Shown here piece after piece: positions 33,224-46,400 of a DNA stretch of 64,000 nucleotides. This stretch comes from Lumbricus rubellus (lineage: Eukaryota > Annelida > Clitellata > Crassiclitellata > Lumbricidae). The stretch covers positions 4,448,845-4,512,844 of the forward strand of contig OX243827.1 in NCBI GenBank assembly GCA_945859605.1, in the 5' to 3' direction. A program made the translations under genes and the position numbers. The number at the start of each line of letters is the position of its first letter. Within the stretch, counting starts at the first letter, position 1. Below the pieces are notes generated by a model. That model did no database searches. It was not told where the DNA came from and saw nothing but the letters and a program-made list of their open reading frames with translations.

Positions 33224-35016
33224 CATAGGCGGAGACCTGGTCCGAACTTTGGGGGGGGGGACGGACGAGCGGCCGAAGGACGATCGCTTAATTAAGCGCG
33301 AAGCCTAAAAAAAGGTGTGTTTGACGACTAAAAAAGGTGTCCAGACATTTTGACGACTAATTAGAGGCGCTTTATAACTGTTTTTACACAATGCAATTTT
33401 TACAATACAATAATAAAAGAGTTCAGAAATTTTGAAATATAAAAAGATGTCTTTAGAATTTTTTTCGACTAAAAAAGGTGTCCACAGATTTTGATGACTA
33501 ATAAAAAGTATTCAGAAATTTTGAAATATAAAAAAGATGTCTTTTGAATTTGTTACGACTAAAAAAGGTGTCCAGAGATTTTGATGACTAATAAAAAGTC
33601 TTCAGAAATTTAGACATCTAAAAAAAGATGTCTTTAGAATTTTATCGGACTAAAAAAGGTGTTCAGAAATCTTGACGACTAGTAAACAGTCTTCGTCGCA
33701 ACCGACGGTGCGGAGTGGAGAAGTCCTGTCGCACGATGTTCCGAAAGGAATGAAAGGAACTGAGAGAGAGCGAAAAAGTCTTCATAAACATTGACGACTA
33801 AAAAGAGTGTCTTCAGAAATTTTAACGACTTAAAAAAGGTGTGTGCAGATATGTTGACAGCTTTAAAAGTGAGTTCAAAAATTGTTACAACTAAAAAAAG
33901 GTGTCTTTAGAAATTTTGACACTAAAAAGTGTCTTCAGAAATTTAGACGACTATGTCTATTGAAATGTTGACAGCTAATAAAAGGAGTTCTCAGAACTTT
34001 TGCGACTAGAGAAAGGTTTCTGGAAATTTTGACGACTAAAAAAAGGTGTCTTTGGAAATTTTGACCACTAAAAAAAGAGTGTCTTCAGAAATGTTGCCAA
34101 CTAAAAAAGCTGTATTCTTATATGTTGACAGCTAAAAAAGGTGTCTTATGAAATTTTGACAACAAAAAGGTTTCTTCAGAAATTTTGAAGACGAAAAAGA
34201 GTGTCTTCAATAATTTTGACGACTATAAAATTGTGTCTTCAGAAATTTTACGATTAAAAAAGGTGTCTAGAAATTATGACGACTAAAAAAGGTCTCTTAA
34301 AAAATTTTGACGATTAAAAAAGGTGAAAAGGTGTCTCCAGTAATTGAGACAAATAAAAAAGGTGTTTTCAGAAATTTAGACGACTACAAAATGGTCGTCA
34401 GAAATTCTACGCCAAAGGAATCCCCTCCACCCAACTCAAGTCCAGGCTACGGCCTTGTGCAGGAAGATGGGAAGGATTTGATGGAAGTGGGTGAGCGAAT
34501 CGAAAATTAGATGGTTTCGATGATTATAATATTAATTGGTTGTAATTGACTTATAGATCTGAATTAAACCGATCTTATCTTGTAGAATCCACACTGGCTA
34601 AGTTGAAATTAAACTCAATTCATGATTAGATCGAGAGGTATTTTCAAAGATTCGTTCGATGTTTTATAATAAGTTGATGGGTAAAATCAAATTATTTGAC
34701 GTCTGTATATTTACTATAATTATAAAGCTTTTATGAAGAAAGAATTTAAGGGTGTCCAAGTAAGTTGTTTTCAAAAAGGGACCATGTATCCCGGTTCTGT
34801 TATGGCATCGCTCTTATGCGTTGAACAGATTTTTTAGTAATTTGTTCGAAAATCTCCTTCTAACATTGTAGCGTCGTCAGTCGCCTGCAGTGTGTTCATC
34901 AAGTGTCCATGTTCTGACACTTAACGATTGGGGGGGGGGACAAATGCATGGACCGTCCCCCCACCACATTCTTTGGGGGACCGTCCCCCCCTGTCCCCCC
35001 TAGGTCTCCGCCAGTG
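33224..35016. mobile_element. hAT-like element carrying a 32-35-bp tandem array
   Basis: The ends CATAGGCGGAGACCT and AGGTCTCCGCCAGTG are inverted repeats (two mismatches). The flanks are identical: CAACTGCA at 33216-33223 and 35017-35024. Most of 33305-34400 is a diverged array of about 30 units built on GACGACTAAAAAAGGTGTCT-CAGAAATTTT. G-rich then C-rich runs sit just inside the two ends. No transposase. Confidence 0.85.
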
Positions 35017-35337
35017 CAACTGCAGCTGAACTGAAATTCCTGTAGATTTGTATAAACCAATTAGGCTATAGCCTATAGGTCCTATATTGGAAATTTTCGC
35101 ATTTCGGTCAATTTATATAAATCGTTTATTTACGCGCTTTAATTTAGGCCTACTCCAATAAAAAAAATTTGGTTGATTCACGATTATCAATATACGGGCC
35201 GACATGAAATTATAAATTATCATGTAGCCTATAATAATATTATCCTATGCGAAGCTCTAACGCCGACGTCGCCGGTCGAGTCTCTGACTCCCTATACAAC
35301 TGGAAGAGTCCTGGCAGAAAAGTTAACGTCTGGCTGG

Positions 35338-35610
35338 CATGCATGGGTGGGCGCCCGCACATAGCGGCAAGAGGGGGCACTTGCCCTCTGGAAAATCGAT
35401 TTCTTATTTTAAAACTACTACTCTTTTGGTTTTTAGCAAATTTCTTCGCATTGAAGCACTGATGTTAGCCTACTAATTATAAAGCCTACACAAAGTGAAA
35501 CTGAGAAATTGATATTTGGAAAACTATGTGAATATAGGCCTATGTCTTCTTAATTTTTTGCTTTGCATTGTGTTTTGCCCCTTTTGCAAAAATTTCTGCG
35601 GGTGCCCATG
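35338..35610. mobile_element. hAT-like MITE, CATGGGCRCCCGCA ends
   Basis: The right end TGCGGGTGCCCATG mirrors the left CATG...GGCGCCCGCA, where the left copy has an extra 8 bp. Flanks CTGGCTGG and CTAGCTGG differ at one position. Internal text GGGGGCACTTGCCCTCTG is typical of such elements. Confidence 0.65.
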
Positions 35611-36523
35611 CTAGCTGGGGCGCCTATTCCATATTATTTCCATTGCAAGTCTATCCCAAGGTCATTCTATTCCATTGCGAAGTCTGCATGGACACAAAAG
35701 ATGGCTGGACTTGATGTTTGAATAGGCTGCTGTGGAGGGGTTAATTGGGCTTTGGTTGATGGTTATGTGAAGGCGGTAGAGCGATTAAAGAATCGGAATA
35801 AGGTTTAACTATAGAAAGATGAAAACTCTAAACCTAATTTAGTTAGAAGTCAGCCTATATAGCCTAGCCTATAGGTTCGAAGCATTTTATAGGGCAGTCC
35901 ATAGAGCTTATGGCATATGCCCGTTTCTGTCCCATCGCTATAACTGCAGTAGGCTACGTTATGGCCTACGCGTATACCTATACAAGTAGCCTACACATGT
36001 CAATATAGGCCCCTACAGTTAGGCCTATTATAATTTATTATTATCATGGTACAAATTTTAAACGCGCGCAAGGTCACATCGAAACGTGAATCTGAAGGCT
36101 ATAGAGAGTGTCTATTTAAAGTTAAAATCTGATGAAATTCGCAGAATCTTATCTGCCGGATGCACAACAATCCCTCTTCCATATGACGACCTCAATTGCG
36201 GACGGGATGTGTGATATGATCGTGCACCAGTAGGATAACGAGGAATGGGAGGAAGGAGGATGAGGATGAAGAAGAGGATGAGGATGAAGAGGAGAATGAA
36301 GAGGAGGAGGAGGAGGAGGAGGAGCAATGGAAGACAGCAGCGGAAAGGACGTCAACCGATAGAAAGCTTGATTCAATTTCCTGCGTATCCGCCCCAACTA
36401 GTCCGGATCTTGTACGAACTACCGAGGCTACCTGCAGTCCCCTATTTTATGTCTTTCTCAGAGCAAGTGTACCTCGTGCCGGTATATGATCTGCAGAAGG
36501 ATCTTTTGAAACGATCATTTCAA

Positions 36524-37364
36524 ATGGCTGGACAGAAGAAGATCTTAGGAATAATAATATTTCTCTTCTGCTTGAGCATTGCAACGTCAGAACTGGTGAG
36601 TAGAATAATAATTCTGTGATAAATGTTCTAATCATTAGAAGCAGTAGGCCTATATATGGTACTGTAGCGAAACACAATAGATTGTAGACTCGTAGCTGTG
36701 AATTTACTATTGGTGGTAGTCTAGTAGTAATAATGGTAGTAATTAATTGACTAGTAGACCTATAGCCCCCCCCCCGGAGCATCAAGCGGACAATGGATGC
36801 CTTATACAGTAGGCCTATAGCGACTAGGCTACAGCAGTGCTGGAGGCAGTTTTAAAGTTTAGCATGGTCGGATATGCGGCGAAGGTCACGGATGAGCGAG
36901 CATGAAGCTAAGCAGAAGAACGAGAATTTGGAAATGTTTGAGGATCGAGGCTCGTTGTTCGATTTAGATCTGCAGCAGGCAATTAATTGTGAGGCAACGG
37001 TGGAATGAAGAAATGAAGGTTGTTGTAAAGTACGAAAGCAGTTAGGCTATGCCGCCTTTCATGAGTCTCGCGTCAGATAATTAATCAGATCTGTATATGT
37101 GTACGGTCGTGTTCCCTTTTAGACAAAGTCAACTGCGAGTAGGCGACCCACGTAGCTAGGCTACAGCATAATTGAAAATGTTGTAGAATAAGCTTAGCCT
37201 ATTATGTTGTGCAAATTTATTGCATTTGCTAATTCGAACATCAGTTGATATAATATGATTGCTAAATACAGATGTTGTTTAATTGTTTGTTTGTTTTGTG
37301 GCAGCTGACGAATGAAGTGCTTCAGGCCGAGGACAACGCAGCTGCAGTTTTGTCCAATGTCACC

Positions 37365-37401
<37 letters not shown>

Positions 37402-40400
37402 TCAGTAGAGTGTTCAGCAACGTGTCACACAGTCGATCATTGTACAACTGGAAGTACACCAACTGGACTTCATGCACTGCTGCAGGACTCACATGTGGAT
37501 TCATCGGTAACTCATGACCAGATCAGCTCAACTAATTCTTTCACTTCTCCACAGGAGAGCATAAATTATAACTCATACGATTGTAACGATTTCCATTCAG
37601 AAATCACTGTTAACTTTAATCCTATGCAGCTTGCAAATTCAAACAATTGAATCATTGCATCTGACGACATTAATAGGCCTAAATATAATTGTTTGACACT
37701 TAAAAGCTGCTAACAATATTAATTAAGCTATAGGCTATTATCTAGAATGCTATCGCCAGCGCCGTCACCAAATGACCAAAACCGCAAACGCCATTACATC
37801 TCTCGAGATCTTCTGTCCTCAAATCTATCCACGGACTTAAACTATAGGCCTACTTGAACGAATCCATCCTTCCATCATGCAGTCATACTCCTCCATTCTC
37901 TGTGTTAGTCACGTGGTCTTCTGCTGTCAACGTATAGGCCTATAAACAGGCCCGGATTAAGCCCTTGGGGGGCCCGCCGCCATATTCTCAGGGGGGCCCT
38001 TAATCCACCTTGATTTTTTGTCACCATACCCACCCACATGTTAATGCATACCTAGCCTATATTATTGACTACCGGTATATAACTCAAACTGAATAATGTG
38101 TAGCTTAATGGAAAAACTTAATTTTTAAGCGACACTGTTAGGCCTATAAAAACGTCGATGCGGCAGATAATAGATATTGTTCAGCCTAACGGTTTAAATC
38201 CAATGAAATACCGATCGACTTTGGTTCACATTGTTCTACCCTTGGCAATGTGCAAGCTGGTCAAGAATGTCATTGAAAGAAGCAGTGTCTAAGACTAAGA
38301 GATCACTCTCAAAACCGAGAAGTTCCAGTGCAGTGCAGTTAGGCCTTTGCCTGTCATTGTTCGCCGCAGCCTGTTCTTCAGCAATATTATTTTGCTGAAG
38401 GGCTTTTCACCAGTGCAGTTGGATACTATCAGGCACATTCAGGCATACAGCAATGGGCACATTGGGAAATACATAGTGAAGATCTTCAGTGCGCAGCACC
38501 ATGGCAGGAGAAGCTGCAATTGCAGTCATGAAGGCATATACTTTGCAAACCGTTGCGGCGCTACCATAGGTCTCGATATTTTTGACCTGGCTATTTTGCT
38601 CTTGATCTGCCTTGTGGCCTGCAAAAAGTCTCTGGAATATTGATAACTCCTGTAGCCTACATTTAATTTCTTCGACCTGGTGAATAACTCCTATCACCTT
38701 GGTGCGACCTGCTGAAATTGTAAAGGGCCTGGCTGGCAATTGCACGACTTAACGAACTGAACCAGTTTATCAGGAAATAAATAAGCCTACTGCAGCTTCT
38801 AAACCATTAAAATATGTCTTTTCCAATGCGAGTAACAATTCTCTAATCATGTCAGCATCTATAGCACATCGAAGTCCATTAAAACTCGGAGCACATTCTG
38901 AACTTCTTTGCATGCAACATTCCTATATAGCTTAATGAAAGCGCTCACTAACCGATTGACGAATGTGGAAAGGTTTCAGAGCGAAATTTGTCCCTCCCTT
39001 CAAATGCAACTTCAGTTTCATTTCCCTGATCAATGCTTTCTTGTTTTAATTTAAAAGTATGGAACAGCTTGCATAAATATATGGCCCATTGATTGCTTCA
39101 TGCAATTGACGGAAATTTACCCACTGTCCTTGGAGCGAAGTAAAATAAATGGGAAAATACACATTAAAAATTCTTGCTGATCACGGACGGGGGGCCCCTG
39201 ACGACGGGGGCCCCGCCGCCATGGCAGACATGGCATACTGGTTAATCCGGCCCTGCCTATAAATATTCTGCTGCTGACGTAGGCAACTATTATAATAATG
39301 TAGGCCTACTGATGATCATCAGTTACTGGTAATAATGATCATAATAAGTCAATTATGACCAACAGCAGCTGCTGGTGTGCTATGGTGTAGAGCAGGGGTG
39401 TCAAACCTTTTTGAGTGGCGGGCCAGAGTGAACATCTTCCAACAAGTGGCGGGCCATGGCAGGGTGTCGAAGCTCCTGAGCAAAAGTGGGTGATCTGAGA
39501 GGGCTTGGTCAGCCAATTCCCATAAAATTTTTGTATAAGTAAATCTCAAATGGTGCAATTTTTAGCATACAAAGCAGCCAAATAGGAAGGCTTATAAAAT
39601 CTTAATTTTGATTTTCATTATCAGTCGTGGACATGACATATCTAAGAACTCGTTAAGCTTTTGGCCTAAGCCTAAGGTAATTGTATTCGAGTTTCTAGGA
39701 AACTAGGCATTGTCATAAAATAAATGGCTCATATTCTACCGGTAAGCTGGCAAAAAATTATCACCTTAAGTTTAAGTCTTGTAGGCCTATCGCCCTATCC
39801 CTTCACAACGCTAACATTTTCCTGACAAATTAAACATATGCCTACTGGATAACTGTTGTATTCAACAAAGAAATACATATCCATCCAAATATCGCGAAAA
39901 GGTCTTGATTCAATGTCCACTTTCGTTTCTTATTAAATTTTAACAACACTTTAAATATTATAGGCCTAAGTGTTTCGTAACTTTCATAATTTTGTTAACA
40001 TACAACCAACTGGAAACCATAGATACACAGTCTACACAGAGCTGTGCGTCTGAGCAAAAGTGACGTCAGTAAGAAAAAAACTTCCATGTATTTGGCGCTG
40101 ACTGTAAAATATCAAAATTTGAACTTTCATACCTCTAATTTTGTAATCTTTAGGGAAGGCTCCGCGGGCCAGACAAAAATCGTCGGCGGGATGGCCCGCG
40201 GGCCAGCTCTTTGACACCCCTGGTGTAGAGGATATAATAATTATGGTGTATAGGCGTATGCATCATGCATGCATTGTTCTAACGTTGTTGTTGTTGTCTG
40301 CATCAGCAGGTGGTTATTGTGAGACGAGAAGCGCTTCATGTGTGTTGTCAAGTGATGAGGATGGAACAGATGATGCGGAAGAGACTGCTGCTGCAGTTGC

Positions 40401-43400
40401 TATTGACGACGGTCTCTGCCAATTGTCTCTCAGACTTCCTTTGCAGAGATCGTGTAACATGACATCACGTCAGGACAGGTATAATAGGCATATACTCATG
40501 CGATTCTCTCGCTGTAGAAATCTCCAGCATGTATGAAAGCTAGCATTCATGTATGCACCTGCATTGGTAGTGTATGTAACGGTAGTGTATCTGACTCGTA
40601 CTGTATTGTTACACTACGTTTATTACTACACAAGCTATATACGATTACGGTACAAGATATGCATAAGATAGTAAGTTCATCATGACTGCACGTGGCCTAT
40701 ACTCTCAGTGTCCAGGTAACGAATGCCCACTCTGATAGTGTTCGTGTCCAGTCCACATACGGACGGGTGGCTGTGGGCGTGGCCTATTGCTATACGATGT
40801 CCAATAGCAGTCTAGGCTAACACGTCACATCTATATAATGAGCATGGGTAAATGCATGCATGTATGTATGTATGCATGTATGTTTCTTTTTCCAGTTGGA
40901 ATATCTCTGATTGGAGTGTCTGCTTCCTCTGGAGTGGCTTCGTTCGGACGCGCTCCGTCAGTTGCCAGGGAGAGGAAGAATTAGAAGGAGTAGGAGGAGA
41001 GGGTGGGATGGTGAATGACTCCGCGGTGGTCCAGTCTCCTCCGTCTCTTTGTACGGTCAGTGAGAAGCCAGAAAGCATTCAACCATGCGATGGATCCAGT
41101 AATGTGATGTGGTTCACTGGACCATGGTCAGAGGTAAGTAGAAACTTCTTTGAACCCCCAACCCTCCGGCAATTCTCACCCTGCCACTGTTCACTGTCAT
41201 CATGACCTTTGGCTCGAATACCTGCTATGGTCCATTCAGGGGCGCCGTTAGTGCGTACAGCGCGGAAAGGCTAAAAAACGCGTCACCACTTTTAACATCC
41301 AAAATTACCTCTATGCGTATACCCAAAATGGAGCAAAAAGCTTATGCTTGTGATACCTCATAATCACCAGTAGGCATATACGGTAGATACATACATATAA
41401 TATATATATAATATATATATATATAACATATATATATATATATATATATAAGCTCGTATCGATCGCTGTTCGCTTCATATTATTTTGTGCAAGTTGTATT
41501 GTGCGTACAGAAAAAAAATCCTAGTGTATTGTGCGTACAGAAAAAAATTCCTGGCGGCGCCGCTGGGTCCATTCACATCGCAGATTGAAAAGCTGGAAAA
41601 TGTTTGAGTTCCGCAAAATCAGTAGAAAGTGTTGATGAACACAATCGTATTTATTTACCACTGCGAATGAAAACGGCTGTGGTTGTGACATTCAAGGTGA
41701 TCATGGCCGGACTAAGGCATGTTCAACATGTTCGGCCGAACAGGGGCCCACCCCACTTTTAGGGGCCCTCACACATGCGAGAAGAACAATTTTTGAGAAA
41801 AAATTGGTATGTTCTGAAGAAATTTCGACCGAACGACTAAAAAAGGGTCATCAGATACAAGATATTTCGGCAAAAGATTCCCCAAAAATTTCCGAACAGG
41901 GCCCCCATATTTCTTAACCCGACCCTGAAGGTGATGCCATATTATTAAAATAATGTAAATTTGACTTTGACAATTGTACATCTATACTATCGTGAATGAT
42001 ATAATTATTGATCAACAGAACACTGTAGACTTGTAGAGTAATACCATTTTTGTAGTAAAAATAAACTTTTTTCAATTTTGCACTTCCAACAAACTAAATG
42101 AAAATGCTTTCAACTTTGATACATATAAATGTCAAACGCAGTCATCCTTGTTTCTGATGACAATATTGCAGAATAGCTGCAATGACAATTAACATTCACC
42201 GAAACAAATCTATGCTATATTGAAAAGGTTTTTAAACAGAACACATTTGTCAAATTGTTAAATTTTCTACGCAAATTAAAAACACTGATATTTACATGTT
42301 GAACACTCGTAACCCATACGAATAAAAATCTACTGCAACTCAATGCGTACAAAAGACCTACAGTGTTATCCCTGCTTTTGATTACAATATTGTAGAAAAG
42401 CAATAAAAAGTTAACAGTCTTTCACACAAATATATGCTACATTTACCAGACCTTTTAACAAGAATTCATCGGGGGAAATATCAAATGCCAAATGTGATTT
42501 CAACCTTTAGCAACAAGCTGTATTGGATTCAGTCTTTGTTAGTACACACCCCTCTATAATACGTTAAAATTTACATGCCAACAGTCCAAAGTAATCCGTA
42601 TAAAACGCATCTAGAGTCACAATTTCACCCTTGCTTCCTCGTAACTTCCTTCCCTTCCAGCTCCTTCCGCTTGGAGCTATAGATGGAAAGCAGCGTTTCA
42701 TCCGGTCGGATGCCCTTATCCGACAGCTCCTTCCACGTTTTCTCCAGCCGGTGCATCGTATTCGCGCTTTCCAGCTTACGTCCGATGAAGTACGCTTCGA
42801 ATCTCTCCCACGAAATCATCTCGCAACCTTCCTCCTTGCACAGATTGCACGCTTTCTTGCGGTCCAACATGGGAAGCATCGTGAGGCCCGCTTTCGACTC
42901 GATGTACTCCAAAGGAACCTGGTATTCGCTGAGCAAATGTTCCTTTGAGATCGGTTTGTTAGGAACGACGAATGCACCGAGCAAAGTCTTCTTATCGTTT
43001 GTTGAGTCATTTTCGGCGACGATAATTTTGAAGAGATGCGTTGGAACGGCGACTTCTGAGTTGCCGATCACCTACAGAAGAAAGAATAATCTCGAGATGA
43101 TTTCAAGAAGTCAACTTTTGAAAAGGTTATTATTAATTAGTTAGTGACTTCCATTGTGTACATCTCTAATGCAGAAGGCATCAAGTTATGGTGCATCAAA
43201 TTCAATTCATAATCAGGTCAGTAGCCAGAAGATCTGTCCCCACGAAGGGGTCTTGTGGATCATCAATAATTATTGAAGAAAGACATAAGTGCACAGTTAA
43301 CAACAAAATTTTAGTTGTAGTTCCTCGTTGGAGATATGCCTGCTAATCTTTTACTTAATTTCATGATGCCAAGCAGCCATTTTCGGAGTAAACAACACAC

Positions 43401-46400
43401 GGTGAACGATGGCAATGTGAAACTAGTGAGTGGAGAATTAAGCGATCAGTTTGTATTTCAGATAAACACTGATCAATGGAAAAATCAAAGATGGCGACAA
43501 AATTAATTGTTCAATTGCAACGAACACATTGAACATTTTGATTAACTTTTCTGTACAAAGAAAGTAGCAACTAAATCATTTCTTACAGTTTCCATAAATT
43601 TTTTACATAAGGTAGACCAAATTAATCAAATTCAATCGACCTATCACGATTAAATTAAGAAGATTCATCGATTAAAATTACTTTAAACAGCACCATCCCT
43701 ATTAGTCTCGTTTCACTCACCTCATACTTGATGCGACGCTTTCCATGTTTCGTGGTGTACGATATGAAAAGCGGCCCAGATATTATCCGAACATGGTCAA
43801 ACTTTTTCGTGAGGTCACGACAGTACATCTCAAAGCGATTCCAGAATCCCGCGTTATTATCGATGTCTTGCGGCAAAATGTTGCTCAGGTAGAATGTATC
43901 ACTCATGGCATCCTGTCAGAAAAATTCTACAACTGATCAACTTCATCTGCATGAAGTAACTTGGGATGCACAACCTAAATTTAGTGATACTAATAGTTTA
44001 CATTGAATGTAAAACTGAAATGTCACAGTATGATTACTGTCAAATAAGGCCTAAAAAATTTTTGTGTTTCCGGTAACCCGACCGACCTTTTATAGCCGCG
44101 ACTCAAATAATTTTGTAAAAAAATTTATTTACAAAAATTTCTCATAAAAAAAATTGCATTTGTATTGACATAACAGAAAAGACGTCAACAAAATGAAATT
44201 AATAGGACTGTTTTCTAGAGCAGTTTTAGGTGCAGACATCGGGAAATAGTCAGTTTATACTTGCTTAGAACACGTACTTTCTTGCAGCGTGTACCTTTGT
44301 GCAAAAAGACTAGTGGGCCAGTGGGGCATACTTTTTCGGATAGTCAGTGCATAAAAATATTTTACCAAAATAAAAATATTTTCCGACCTACCTACCCAAT
44401 TTTTTTTAGCTCAGTTACCGGAAACAAAACTTTTTTTAGGCCTTATGAACTTGAGACAAACAGTTGATCCTAAAGACCTGGTCGAACTTGCTGTTTCCGG
44501 CCGGTGCCATGTGACCTCGTGACCATCCGCTCTTCCAGTAGTCGTTGTTTTGTGCCGAGAACATCGCAGGAACAGACGGATCCGGTTGGAACTGACTGTG
44601 CTTACGATTCGCACTTCCTGTTTAACATTTATAAACAGTGAAATGGATGTCTGTCTTGACTTGAGACACTTTGGAAGATGGATGCTTGTCTTGACTTAAG
44701 ATCTGTCTTTAACAAGAACTTAAGATAAAAGATCTGTTTGAGCAATGAGCTAAGACCTCTCTGAACAAGGACTTCACAAAAAATGCCTCAACAAGGACTA
44801 ATATTGGCAAAAAAATTTAAGATCTGGAATCTGTCTTAACAAGGACTTAAGATCTGTCGAAACAAAAACCCAAGAGCTTTTACTATGCAGGAAAGACAGA
44901 GAGCTTGGACGAAGAAAACATTTTAAACTATTTTTAATGGCACAAAAATGCATTTGCAGCTGCAGAAATTTATGCAGAACCGCTGTTCTGAATAGAACTG
45001 TCCGTCAAAAAAGCCCTGGATTGTGGTTTGGTGCAGTCATGTAGGGTGCACCTGTGAGGAGTTTCTCTTGAATTGGCACTATAAAAAATCACAATTATGA
45101 TTAAAAATAATGAACCAATGTTGCAGAATGGCTCCATGAAATCCAGTGGACCATGAGGCAGCAGCAGCAGCTGACCTGTTACATGTTGTTTTGTGATGTG
45201 TTCTGCCACCCAGTGTGGAATCCTCTTCTGTTGGTCGTAGCAGAGGGCGTGATTTCGGAAGACACTGACATCAGCTGAACGCTGAGGAGGACCGTACTTC
45301 AAGATTTCTTGAGTACAAGTAGGATATGCTGAACAGGAAGAACCAACAGAAAAATAGCCTTAAACAAGTGCTATCCAAACTTTTTTGACACCGCGGGCCA
45401 ATGAATTACTTTTTCTTGAGTTTTTTAAACTCAAAAGCAATGATGAAAAATTATCGACAATTATTAAGTTTATTTTTGATTAATTTGAATGAATGTTTAG
45501 TTGAAATTTGATCTTTGTGTTTAAGGCTGTGCAAGACCGTCTGTGTTTTTTTTATTTTTTTCTTCATAATCACAAATGTTTCCAAAATTTCACTAGCTTG
45601 GGTGGGCCAGTTCAAATCATTTGGGTGCAGGTTGAACAGCATTGCCGTACACAATTTCTTCAACACAACACACCCTAAGTATATTCTTAATTACACAAAG
45701 TAGTTCTGTTAATACACCTTAATTGTGCACATACATCTTATAAACACAATTTTAAACAGCACATACAACATCCATAGTCAGCTCATAGACTCCTAACAAG
45801 CAGCGGCACTCTTTTGGTTACTGGAATGGGTTCCCTGTTGTGCTCCGCCTAGTGCCGAGAGGTCACACCACTGTGTTCCATTAAGAACTTGAAAACTGCA
45901 TTCTTTAGCCATGCTGGACTTTGAGAGTTTATGATCAGATTACCTTGAAGGTAATGTATTAAAGGCAGTGTAAAACTCCTTATTAATAATAAAAATAACA
46001 ATAACAACAATGCTGTTATTTTGGTGCAATATTATTCCTACCATGTATTAATTTTTATATTAACGCCTAAAACAGTTTTCATGGCAATTTAGACTACATG
46101 GCGAATCCATTTATATATCGCCTTTTCTAACCTGTCACAAGAATTTAATACGTATTTTTAGAGTTCGTTCGTTCATATCACCCATCCATCAAAACTAGCC
46201 TCAAAATAGTCGCATACTTTTTGCATAAATGATTTTTGTTAAGTACCCTTTTTTAATTCATCAAATCGTTTAATTGATTCCTGATAATCGATATGGATGT
46301 TATTTCTGGGCTCCAGCGAAACCCGATAAACCGCCCATGCCGAGACAGCCGCCAGGGTACCTCCAGCAGTAAGGCCCCGAAAAAATGAAGAAACCATCTC

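Larger units (their letters stand above)
32112..36523. other. Gene-poor interval, cluster of hAT-like elements
   Basis: Upstream regions of OPA3 (minus) and the papilin gene (plus) flank this 4.4-kb block. Three elements with hAT-like 8-bp target duplications fill much of it (32868-33165, 33224-35016, 35338-35610). A purine-rich (GAG/GAT)n tract at 36240-36325 lies just upstream of the papilin signal-peptide exon. No exon seen. Confidence 0.65.

Noticed and set aside
36245..36523. N-terminal extension of the papilin frame (Arg/Lys/Met-rich)
   Set aside because: Purine-repeat text upstream of a clear signal peptide; more likely 5' UTR or promoter.
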